Below, piece after piece: positions 25,991 through 34,749 of a stretch of 45,743 nt of DNA. Positions within the stretch are counted from its first letter, which is position 1. Each line of letters begins with the position of its first letter. Origin of the DNA: Rothia sp. (in: high G+C Gram-positive bacteria) (GTDB taxonomy: Bacteria; Actinomycetota; Actinomycetes; Actinomycetales; Micrococcaceae). The notes beneath the pieces were generated by a model. It saw only the letters and a list, made by a program, of their open reading frames with translations, ran no database searches and had not been told where the DNA came from. The stretch is taken from NCBI GenBank assembly GCA_030524105.1, contig JAUNHE010000011.1, positions 1 through 45,743 on the forward strand. Direction: 5' to 3'. The position numbers and the translations under genes are program-made.

Positions 25991-26743
25991 ATGAACATGC
26001 TGACCACCTCACGCACAACCCTAACAGTCCTCTTCTGTACCAGCGCCCTGGTTCTGAGCGGCTGCGCGGCTGAGGATGGCAAGTCCTCCTCCCCCACCTC
26101 CGAGCTAAGCACAGCGAGCGCTACCCCCGGTGCAGCTAGCACAACAGCCTCCAGCCAATCTGCCACAAGCCCTAGCGCTAGTAGTTCACAAGAGACTGGA
26201 GCAAAGCCCTCAGTTACAAGCTCCAGCCAAACCAATAAACCGGCTGATCAGCAGTCGAGCAGCCCGGCTAGTGTGCAGGGGGCAGATCCCGCTGCTTCTG
26301 GAGCCGCTGCTGGAACCCCTATCTGTGATTACGGGCAGGTGCATATTAGAGCCGAGGTGGCCGACGGGGCCGGAGCAGCCGGATCCCGCTACATTAACCT
26401 AACTTTTACCAATTCAGGCAGCACAGCCTGTAGCATGAGCGGCTATCCCGATGTCATCTACGTTGATGGCAGCGGCCAGCAGATAGGGGCAGCTGCCTCA
26501 CACGCTGCAGAGTGGACTAGCTCTGGCAAGGTATTAGCTGCTGGTGAGTCCATTGGTGCCACCTTACGTGAAACCAGGGCCAGCCTCTACGAAGCCCAGC
26601 TCTGCCAACCTACAACAGCTGCCGGTTATCAGCTGACTATTCCAGGAACCTCCCACTCGCTTACCCTGCATTTTCCTGCTGAGGCCTGCAGTAATTCTGG
26701 TATCACTCAGCTTAGTGTTGGGCAAGTAGGCGCCGTGGCTTAA
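25991..26743 (+). CDS. DUF4232-domain lipoprotein
   Basis: A 250-residue predicted lipoprotein: signal peptide with lipobox VLSGC (Cys25), then about 80 disordered Ser/Thr/Ala/Gln residues, then a C-terminal domain from about residue 112 (CDYGQV) to the end. The domain shows the DUF4232 pattern INLTFTNSGSTACSMSGYPDV, a GESIGATL segment and a final cysteine, so it may hold disulfides at 112/147 and 213/232. The family is common on actinobacterial surfaces; role unknown. It immediately follows the ferredoxin gene and ends at an inverted repeat. Confidence 0.82.
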   Translation: MNMLTTSRTTLTVLFCTSALVLSGCAAEDGKSSSPTSELSTASATPGAASTTASSQSATSPSASSSQETGAKPSVTSSSQTNKPADQQSSSPASVQGADPAASGAAAGTPICDYGQVHIRAEVADGAGAAGSRYINLTFTNSGSTACSMSGYPDVIYVDGSGQQIGAAASHAAEWTSSGKVLAAGESIGATLRETRASLYEAQLCQPTTAAGYQLTIPGTSHSLTLHFPAEACSNSGITQLSVGQVGAVA

Positions 26744-26782
26744 GGCAGCTAGAGCCTCTTCAGACGGGCCTTAATCTAAGGC

Positions 26783-26826
26783 GGTGTGCGCAGCAGCGCC
26801 CTGGCTGGCAGCCTACCGCGCACACC
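26783..26826. terminator. Inverted repeat between convergent genes
   Basis: GGTGTGCGC (26783-26791) pairs with GCGCACACC (26818-26826). There is no T-run; its place between the convergent lipoprotein and nitroreductase genes suggests a weak bidirectional terminator. Confidence 0.5.
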
Positions 26827-26850
26827 CGTTAAGGAAGTTTTGGCTTGGCC

Positions 26851-27444
26851 CTACAGTATTTCGGTAACGTCCTCAAAATCAAATCGTTTGTTTCTGGGGT
26901 AACTCGGTTGCACCCCGTAGCCGATGTTAACAATCAAAAAGGATCGCCGCTGTCCGTCCGGATAAAACTCTTGGTCAATAGCCTTAAAATCTGCACCGGT
27001 CATAGGACCAGCCGCTAAGCCGAGTGCTCTAATAGCGGTAATAAAATAGCCGGCTGCTATATTTGCAGACTGGTAGCCGGCAGCATGGCGGGCCGTCTCG
27101 TCGGTAAAGAGGGAGGCCATACCCATCTGTGCCGCCATGGGGTTAAATTCCTCAAACCTAGCCGACCAGTTGGTATCAAAAGAAAGGATGGCTGTCACGG
27201 GAGCATCCTTGGTTTTCTCTTGGTTGCCTTCTGCCAGTAAAGGAATCAGCCGTTCTCTAGCCTGGGCACTACGCAAGAAGGTAACCCGTAGTGGCTGGGC
27301 GTTAAAGGCAGTAGGTCCCATCTTGGTCAGATCCCAAATTGCCTTAAGATCCTCCTGGCTAACCTCCTGATCTGTAAAGTGATTGACGGTTCTAGGCTGG
27401 CTAAAGAGTAATTCCAAACTCTCCTGAGGTAAAGCTGCTGACAC
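26851..27444 (-). CDS. Nitroreductase-family protein (RutE/HadB-like)
   Basis: A 197-residue FMN-type nitroreductase. It follows the malonic semialdehyde reductase (RutE/HadB) pattern: SLELLFSQPRTVNHF, then KMGPTAFNAQPLRVTFL for FMN binding, the central AARHAAGYQSANIAAGY-like helix and the terminal FLIVNIGYG. Substrate cannot be read from sequence; possibilities include enals, quinones, or 3-oxopropionate. No other pyrimidine-degradation genes are nearby, so a Rut role is unsupported. The start is a GTG at 27444 with AAAGGAT upstream. It is divergent from the pseudouridine synthase across a long gap. Confidence 0.85.
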   Translation of the reverse strand: MSAALPQESLELLFSQPRTVNHFTDQEVSQEDLKAIWDLTKMGPTAFNAQPLRVTFLRSAQARERLIPLLAEGNQEKTKDAPVTAILSFDTNWSARFEEFNPMAAQMGMASLFTDETARHAAGYQSANIAAGYFITAIRALGLAAGPMTGADFKAIDQEFYPDGQRRSFLIVNIGYGVQPSYPRNKRFDFEDVTEIL

Positions 27445-28125
27445 AGTACTATCCTTTCAAATATTTTCTCTGTAAAGTATATCTTTTGCACCCGGCGGCT
27501 TCAGAGAAATAGGCTCTGCCAAGCTCTGAGCTTAAATAGAGATCGGCGGCTCCACATGGGGGATTTGGAACCGCCGACCTAGGGGAATATGTTTCCGAGT
27601 GGAACATATATTTTTATATAAGGCACCTAGCTTTGCATAGTGCAACTAGATACTTGGCCTTGGGGATAGGCCATTCTGGCGGAATATCACGCTCTATTGG
27701 TAACTTCGTCATAACCAATGTGTTCAATTCACGCTCAGAGCTTGGGGCTAAACCGCACCTGAGGCCCTAGAGCCTTGCAATAGGTACTATCTAGCGGGAT
27801 GTAAATGTTCTGATTTTTCTCTTTTCACTCGGGGGAAATCCTGGTTTATAACCACATGTGTCTACACTACCAGTGAGTAAAATAAAAGCAAAGAAAAAAG
27901 TCTTAACTGACTAAAAAATAATAGGTCTAAAAAGTTACCAAAGCTATTATTTTTACATTTCAGCTAGTCACATCTGAACGGCAAATTTTATATACAGCTG
28001 TAAAATATAACGTTTTTTTACGCCATTTTGTCTATACCGGTTGGGAGCAATCAGTATGCCACCACAAAAGAGGACTAACTGCCGATTGAGCCCCAGTTGC
28101 ACCCAGCCTGGTTCATAATAAAGGA
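27445..28125. other. 681-base gene-free region with hairpins
   Basis: I find no convincing protein gene. Two adjacent hairpins stand out: TCGGCGGCTCCA (27543-27554) with TGGAACCGCCGA (27566-27577), and ATATGTTTCC (27587-27596) with GGAACATAT (27601-27609), the latter followed by ATTTTT like a plus-strand terminator. No plus-strand gene lies upstream within 700 bases to need one, so a short RNA is conceivable. From 27830 on the sequence is AT-rich and ends in a plausible leaderless promoter (CATAAT at 28114-28119) for the next gene. TACAGCTGTA near 27995 is a 10-base palindrome. Confidence 0.45.
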
Positions 28126-29178
28126 ATGTCGCGACGAGCCAGAAACCCCCGCCGAATTGCCCCCTTACCTCAGCGTAGAGGGTTAGACCCAGTCAGACTT
28201 GTTTTACCGGAACAATTCCCAGCCGAGTTGAGCAGCATTAACCCCCAGCAAGCCCGGGTTGCCGATTATCTTATTGGCCGCTTTTACCCTCAGGATCCTC
28301 AGGCAGTCTACGATCGTTTTACGGCCGGGGAAGTAACCGATGATGCGGGTAAAAAACTTACGCTTGAGACCCCTTTCCAAGCCAAGCTTGCTATCTGGTA
28401 CTACCGAGACCCCGGACTAGAACCAGAACTGCCTAGCGACCTACCCGTGCTCTACCAAGATCCCTGGATCCTGGCTGTCGATAAACCACACTTCTTACCC
28501 ACCACCCCGCGAGGGATGTTTGCCGCTCAAACAGCACTCACCAAACTAAGAATCCGAGAGGATAACCCCCGGCTAAGCCCGGTACACCGGCTTGATAGGG
28601 CTACCGCGGGTGTCCTTGTCTTTGCTAAAGTTCCTGAGGCTCGCGGTCCTTTTCAAATCCTCTTTCAAGAACGAAAAGTCAGCAAAACCTACCAGGCCCT
28701 GGCCCCCCTTATTCCCGGAATAAACCCCGGCCAAAAAATAGAAGTTGAGTCCTACATCCACAAGCAGCGCGGCATTGCGCAGGTGAAACAGCTGAGCTTA
28801 AGCCAATGCCAAAGGCAGGGCCTGACCCCCAACGCTAAAACCCAGATTCTACTCCTAGGCACGGTTACTGTTCCGCAGTCCTTTCCGCAGGTGAGTAGCA
28901 AAAATCCCCTCCTGAGCCTGCCTAAGCCGGGCAGTATTTGGGGCCACTACAGGCTGCTACCCTACACGGGTAAAACCCACCAACTCCGCGCCCACCTCAA
29001 CCTCTTACAGGCACCTATCCTAGGAGACGTTCTTTACCCTGTAGCTGCCAACCAAGCTGATGATGAGCCCCTTCTTCCCCTGCAACTGCTTGCCGATTCG
29101 CTGACCTTTCGCCACCCCTTCACCGGGTCCGTCACCCGTATTGTGGGAAAGCGAAAACTCCTGCTGACCAGCTCATAA
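28126..29178 (+). CDS. RluA-family pseudouridine synthase
   Basis: A 350-residue RNA pseudouridine synthase. The catalytic aspartate is in SPVHRLDRATAGVLVFA, with the preceding WILAVDKPHFLPTTP and the C-terminal LLPYTGKTHQLRAHLN that completes the family pattern. About 100 residues precede the catalytic core; they resemble the N-terminal extension of actinobacterial RluA-like enzymes acting on 23S rRNA or tRNA. The target is not decided. The ATG at 28126 has no spaced ribosome-binding site, while a CATAAT box ends 6 bases upstream, so leaderless translation is plausible. Confidence 0.88.
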   Translation: MSRRARNPRRIAPLPQRRGLDPVRLVLPEQFPAELSSINPQQARVADYLIGRFYPQDPQAVYDRFTAGEVTDDAGKKLTLETPFQAKLAIWYYRDPGLEPELPSDLPVLYQDPWILAVDKPHFLPTTPRGMFAAQTALTKLRIREDNPRLSPVHRLDRATAGVLVFAKVPEARGPFQILFQERKVSKTYQALAPLIPGINPGQKIEVESYIHKQRGIAQVKQLSLSQCQRQGLTPNAKTQILLLGTVTVPQSFPQVSSKNPLLSLPKPGSIWGHYRLLPYTGKTHQLRAHLNLLQAPILGDVLYPVAANQADDEPLLPLQLLADSLTFRHPFTGSVTRIVGKRKLLLTSS

Positions 29179-29284
29179 AGGCAAAGGATCAAAAAATTTG
29201 TGGGCTGGTTTGCGGAAAATACCGGCACGAAAAAATAGTAAGCATGGGTTAGAATGGGGGGCGCATCAAACATGTGAGGAAATC

Positions 29285-30562
29285 ATGAGCCAGAATCCTA
29301 CCCGACGTTCACAGCGTGTTTATGCTAGTGAAACAGAGATTGCCCGGCTAAAGGCTGAACACGCCCAGCAGACCAGCCAGCGGGCCGAATTAGCCGGAGA
29401 ATCCGTCATGGGCCTTTTCGCCGGAAAACTAGCCGGCCTACCGACAACCCTGCTAGGTAAAACGCAGGTCCCAGATCAACGTAAGCTGGCCGCCCGCTTA
29501 GCAAACTGGAATTACTGGTGGCAGGCTCAGCTACTAGATTGCACTATTGATGCAGCCCTCCGCGCGCATAGTCAAGGCCACTCTCAGCAGCAATTAAGCT
29601 GGTTTGACCGTGCTCAGCGCGTTTTACGCGGGATCCGTGCCCGTAATCTAGGTAGTTTTAGCGTCAGTTACTACGACGACATGGCTTGGCTGACCCTGGC
29701 AGCGGGCCGCCTCAACGGTTTGTCCCGCTTGATTCGTGGCCGCGGACATCTTTTAAGCCAGGAAGCCGGCCAGGAACTGTACCGGGCCCTTGCCCGAGGA
29801 GCAACAGAAGACCTCGGGGGCGGAATGTTCTGGAATAAAGACCACTCCTTTAAAAATACGCCGGCAACTGCACCGGCAGCCCTGGCCTTTGTTCGGGGAC
29901 AGCAGACAGAGCGCGCTGCTTCCCTGCTTAATTGGCTCAACGACAACCTCTGGGATGAACAAGAGAAAATCTACCTCGACGGCATTAAAATCGGTCGCGA
30001 TGGGCAGCAGCTTGAAACCGGCCGCTATACCTACAACCAGGGTCCCGTCTTAGCGGCCATGCTTGAAACTGAGCAGGCCGGTGGCCAGCTTAACTGTGAC
30101 GTCCCCGAGCGAATAGCCCAGGTGCTGGCCGGTATCGAGCAGCATTTTGTGCAAGATTTTGAGCTCTCAGCAGCCGAAACTATTCAGGTAATCCGCACTC
30201 AAGGCAGCGGTGACGCCGGTCTTTTTACCGGTATTCTTGCCCGCTACCTGGCCCAAGTTGCCCTCCAGGATGGGCTGGCCCCGCAGCTACGAGAACGAGC
30301 CGGAGACCTTGTCATTAAGACCGCTGAGCTCCTCTGGGAAGGCCGGCGCGAGTTTGATCCGCAGCTGCCCTTAAATGAACCCGGTATCGATGTGACTGAG
30401 ATTCGCGGTCAGGCCAGGGTCCTTTTCTCTAGCAATGTGGTAGAGCATTCTTCCGTTACCTTACGACCGGGTGCCGCTATAGAACTAGCCCCCCAGCTAC
30501 AGGCCTGGATGATTCTGGAAGCGGCAGCTAAAATTTTGCGTCAGGACCAAGCAGCCAGCTAA
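29285..30562 (+). CDS. Glycoside hydrolase family 76-like protein, cytosolic
   Basis: A 425-residue protein of the GH76 (alpha-1,6-mannanase) alpha/alpha-barrel type. The hallmark Asp-Asp pair is in SYYDDMAWLTLA (about residues 131-132). GGGMFWNKDHSFKNTPA and TYNQGPVLAAM are further family segments. No signal peptide is visible, so it appears cytosolic, unlike secreted GH76 mannanases; the substrate is uncertain. The ATG at 29285 with GAGGA upstream is chosen over a longer frame from 29198. It sits between an RluA gene and tgt. The manA/manB pair elsewhere here hints at mannose metabolism, but there is no operon link. Confidence 0.82.
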   Translation: MSQNPTRRSQRVYASETEIARLKAEHAQQTSQRAELAGESVMGLFAGKLAGLPTTLLGKTQVPDQRKLAARLANWNYWWQAQLLDCTIDAALRAHSQGHSQQQLSWFDRAQRVLRGIRARNLGSFSVSYYDDMAWLTLAAGRLNGLSRLIRGRGHLLSQEAGQELYRALARGATEDLGGGMFWNKDHSFKNTPATAPAALAFVRGQQTERAASLLNWLNDNLWDEQEKIYLDGIKIGRDGQQLETGRYTYNQGPVLAAMLETEQAGGQLNCDVPERIAQVLAGIEQHFVQDFELSAAETIQVIRTQGSGDAGLFTGILARYLAQVALQDGLAPQLRERAGDLVIKTAELLWEGRREFDPQLPLNEPGIDVTEIRGQARVLFSSNVVEHSSVTLRPGAAIELAPQLQAWMILEAAAKILRQDQAAS

Positions 30563-30637
30563 AGTGCAGCTGCCAACCCTATACCTATGCCTACTGTGCT
30601 GTTAGCCGGGCCCTGCCAAAGCTTGTACACTGGTTAG

Positions 30638-31909
<1,272 letters not shown>

Positions 31910-31933
31910 TCTCCGCAGCGAAAGGCTCTTACT

Positions 31934-32434
31934 ATGACCGGCCCCAGTCTCAAAGACATGGACCCCGCCACGATTGTCAGCTACCGGCACGAGTTTGCCC
32001 TGACTCCACAGCAGGTCTATGAGGCTTTTATCCAGCCTCAGCTTCTAGTAGGCTGGTTTGGCCCCAGTCAGTGGCAGATTATTCCGGCCAGCCTCACCCT
32101 TGAACCGGTAACCGGTGGCCGGCTGCAGTTTGTGATGCGGCACAGTCTAAACCCTAAGGTTCAGGCACCCATGTACCTGCGTTTTGTTGGCATGGTAGAG
32201 CCCTCTTTGCTGGAATTTCAGGAGGCTATCCCCACGGCCCAAGGCCAGCCCAGTGCCAACCTGCTTGCTCTACGTCTAGAGCTGACCGAATCTGCTGCCT
32301 TAGGCAGTACAGGGGCTGATCCGGGCACGGTCTTATCCCTGCAGCAAGGCCCCCTACCCAAGCAGGTACACAAGCAGACCATTAACAGCTGGCGCCAGTC
32401 TTTCCAACGCTTAGCCCAGCTCTATTCCGCCTAG
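31934..32434 (+). CDS. SRPBCC (AHSA1-like) domain protein
   Basis: A 166-residue protein of the START/SRPBCC superfamily, AHSA1-like branch. It shows the opening strand YRHEFALTPQQVYEAF, the WFGPSQWQ turn, VTGGRLQFVMR, and a closing helix SWRQSFQRLAQLY. Such proteins bind hydrophobic ligands or act as co-chaperones; no specific role can be given. It begins 24 bases after tgt with GCGAAAGGC upstream of the ATG, probably in the same transcript, and ends 17 bases from the convergent amidase-like gene. Confidence 0.82.
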   Translation: MTGPSLKDMDPATIVSYRHEFALTPQQVYEAFIQPQLLVGWFGPSQWQIIPASLTLEPVTGGRLQFVMRHSLNPKVQAPMYLRFVGMVEPSLLEFQEAIPTAQGQPSANLLALRLELTESAALGSTGADPGTVLSLQQGPLPKQVHKQTINSWRQSFQRLAQLYSA

Positions 32435-32451
32435 CGGACTCCATCCCTCTT

Positions 32452-33612
32452 TTAGCGGCCTTTATGAAGCAGGGCCCAGGTTTTGGAACCCACAATTCCG
32501 TCTGGGGTCAGACCGGTTCGCCGCTGGTAGGTACGCACTGCGTCAAGGGTTGCTAAACCAAATTCCGCGTCCTCGGCCAGGCCAGCCAGCTGGCGGGCGT
32601 TCAGGGCTCGTTGCACCCTCAGGACGTCTTCTCCGCGGCTACCGATCAGCAGCCGAGGCCTGGGTCCTGCTGCCAGCAGGGCACACCAGCTCTGTTCTGA
32701 CAAGATGCCGTCGGCCCTTATACCAAGGCTAACCTGAAAAAGTTTAAGGGCTAAAACGGTTTGGGGGCAGAAAGTACCGTAGATAAACCCGGGGTTGTAG
32801 CCCACACGAATCAGCTCACGCTGGGCATTTTTAACGGCAGGATCCCGGCTATTGGGGTAGAGCTGGGGGTAACCGTAGGTTTGATCTATTCGAGTCAGGT
32901 TAGCCACCGACAGGCTACCGATAGCTAAGGTTTGTGCTACGTCTGCCCGGAGGATGTTTAACCTTTGGATAAGTTCCTGCCCAGGGTATTGCCCTTCCTT
33001 GCTTGGGTAATCTCTGGGTCCCAGAATATGGGAGACGGGAATACCGTATTGCTGGCAGATAAAGGCAACCATATGCACCAGGGAACGGTACTGAGAAAGT
33101 GGGAGTAGATCCTGGCTAAAATCCCCCTCTGTTTGAATACCGACTGTTCTGGCGTTAGCGTACTGGCCTTCTCCCGTCCGACCAGTCAGGACGCCGCGTT
33201 TTCCGTTAAGAAGCATTTCTAAACTGCGGTGGCGGCCTTCAAAGATCCTGCCTGACTGGGTGATGGTGAAGTTATGCAGTGTATCCGCTGCTAATAGCTC
33301 TGCCATGTGGTTGGCCTGGGTCTGCTGGCAAAAATGTTTGTCTTTTTTTTCAGGTTGTGGGCCCCGGTTTATCATGCTGGTGTGGTGTATGGCAATATGG
33401 GTGGGTTTTTGCCCCAGCGCTATAGGCTGCTGCGCCCGTTGTGCCCCCCAATCAGCACAGCTGTATATTTTTGGCCGGTCTAAGGCTGCTGCCTTATGTG
33501 CCTGTACCTTAGGCCTGCTTGTGCCCAAACCAATGGCTGAACCCAGTGAGAAACCCGATGCCCCCCGAGCAAACAAGCGACGGGACGGCGCTGTCCCTTG
33601 CATGTACCTCAT
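32452..33612 (-). CDS. Amidase_2/PGRP-fold protein with two peptidoglycan-binding domains, Tat signal
   Basis: A 386-residue predicted cell-wall protein. The N-terminus carries a twin-arginine motif (SRRLFARG, Arg11-Arg12) and hydrophobic stretch. An Amidase_2 domain spans about 47-222, followed by two PG_binding_1 repeats (about 236-305 and 310-386, ending RTGLTPDGIVGSKTWALL). The first zinc histidine is present (IAIHHTS, His76/77), but the second site reads SHILGPRDYPSKEGQYPG: proline (199) where the family has His, and tyrosine (209) where it has Cys. The tyrosine of GYHF-type motifs is also replaced. Catalysis is therefore doubtful and a binding role is possible. The ATG at 33612 has GAGGATAG upstream. 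Confidence 0.85.
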   Translation of the reverse strand: MRYMQGTAPSRRLFARGASGFSLGSAIGLGTSRPKVQAHKAAALDRPKIYSCADWGAQRAQQPIALGQKPTHIAIHHTSMINRGPQPEKKDKHFCQQTQANHMAELLAADTLHNFTITQSGRIFEGRHRSLEMLLNGKRGVLTGRTGEGQYANARTVGIQTEGDFSQDLLPLSQYRSLVHMVAFICQQYGIPVSHILGPRDYPSKEGQYPGQELIQRLNILRADVAQTLAIGSLSVANLTRIDQTYGYPQLYPNSRDPAVKNAQRELIRVGYNPGFIYGTFCPQTVLALKLFQVSLGIRADGILSEQSWCALLAAGPRPRLLIGSRGEDVLRVQRALNARQLAGLAEDAEFGLATLDAVRTYQRRTGLTPDGIVGSKTWALLHKGR

Positions 33613-34159
33613 ACTATCCTCACAATATTAGAATCCCAACCCTAGCATTTAAACCTTTTAAGAAAGAAGAGAAAATAACTGCTCAATTTCAAGTTATTTA
33701 AATACCCCCGATTACCCTATATCTGCTTTCTGATTATTTGTATATAAAAGTATAATTTTAATTCTCTGCAGTCTTGCGCGCCTCTTAAAAAGTAGCTCAG
33801 AATCGACCTGACCTGATCATTATTACGCAAAATTACGGGGTGATGCTCCGGCTAATTGGCGCTGATCTGGGGTGATGGAAGGTAGCTTAGTCTTGATTTC
33901 TCGGGGGTAAAAACGTTTTCACAAAATTTTTTATTTTACCCATCAAATGTGCCAAGTAGGTAATCAATAGCTGTATATCTGTTTAGAAAAACTAAACATT
34001 CCGGTCAGCAAAATAGTCCTATTTTTTAAAAAAGATCAGCAGCTGTCTAACCTATGTTTAAAAAACATATACTTTATTTGACGAAAATAACACGCTTGAG
34101 ATTTCACTGGCTGCTGAGTTTATTAGACTTCTTTGTCTGCACTCTGGCGTCTTGGCCCG
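33613..34159. other. AT-rich gene-free region with several inverted repeats
   Basis: This 547-base gap is clearly more AT-rich than its neighbours and has no convincing gene. Hairpins include GGGTAAAA/TTTTACCC (33905-33941), TGTTTAG-aaaaa-CTAAACA (33980-33998) and TATGTTT-aaa-AAACATA (34053-34069). The left end is the promoter side of the amidase-like gene; the right end follows the thioesterase stop on the minus strand. A small plus-strand frame at 34054 lacks support. Confidence 0.5.
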
Positions 34160-34621
34160 CTAACGCGCAAGACGCTGGCGCTGCTGCCTGCTCAGGCGTA
34201 CCAGCCCGTGAGTTTGCGTATCATAAAAAACAAGGACCGTTGATGCGCTAACGCACTGCCTACCCGTATCGCTATCAAAAATATCGTACGAAAGCTCGAT
34301 AGAGGCAGGCTTAACCTCTAGCAGGCTAACCTGAATCGGAACCGGTAAGGCCCGGTAGGGCAGGGGCGAGAGGTATTTAATATGGTGTTCAGCAATGAGG
34401 GCCTGAACGCCGTCGGGCATGCTAGCAAATAGGGCAAAAGGCGGCTCCGTTGTGCCAACCAGTGGCTGACCGGATGAGGGTGGGCAGCCAAAAACCGCAA
34501 TGCGGGCTTCTTCCAGCAGCTGAACCATTTTGGCATTATTGACATGACCGTAGGCGTCCATGTCTGCCCAGCGCAGCGGAATGTGAACAGTAATAGATTT
34601 TTTCTCCGTGGTGACAGCCAT
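34160..34621 (-). CDS. Hotdog-fold acyl-CoA thioesterase (4HBT-like)
   Basis: A 153-residue 4HBT-type thioesterase. The catalytic region is RWADMDAYGHVNNAKMVQLLEEAR, in which the aspartate at the start of DAYGHVNN is the usual nucleophile or base, followed by hotdog strands YLSPLPYRALPVPIQVSLLE and SYDIFDSDTGRQCV. It would hydrolyse an acyl-CoA; which one is not clear. I use the ATG at 34621 with AAAGGTAG upstream rather than a TTG at 34627. It stands alone between gene-poor stretches. Confidence 0.87.
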   Translation of the reverse strand: MAVTTEKKSITVHIPLRWADMDAYGHVNNAKMVQLLEEARIAVFGCPPSSGQPLVGTTEPPFALFASMPDGVQALIAEHHIKYLSPLPYRALPVPIQVSLLEVKPASIELSYDIFDSDTGRQCVSASTVLVFYDTQTHGLVRLSRQQRQRLAR

Positions 34622-34697
34622 GCTCAAAGTCTACCTTTGCCTCCAGCCTCTACTAGGCTGAGCGCAGTACATTGAGCTAGATCGGGCCAAAGAACGA

Positions 34698-34747
34698 CAG
34701 AAAGAGGCTCTCTAGCAAGAAGAACCCCCAGCTCTGAGACCCCTCTT
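34698..34747 (-). terminator. Possible terminator after the downstream amino acid permease
   Basis: On the minus strand AAGAGGGGTCTC and GAGAGCCTCTTT pair with one bulge around a 23-base loop and end in TTT, just past the permease stop. The stem is imperfect. Confidence 0.4.
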
Positions 34748-34749
34748 AG

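Noticed and set aside
26851-27444. Calling the nitroreductase RutE
   Set aside because: No other pyrimidine-degradation genes occur nearby, so only the family name is justified.
27554-27580. Sequence GGGGGATTTGGAACC resembling a tRNA T arm
   Set aside because: The T-stem does not pair properly and no acceptor, D or anticodon arms are present; it is better explained by the surrounding hairpin.
34054-34251. Small plus-strand frame of 65 codons in the AT-rich gap
   Set aside because: It overlaps the thioesterase 3' end, lacks a ribosome-binding site and starts inside a hairpin.
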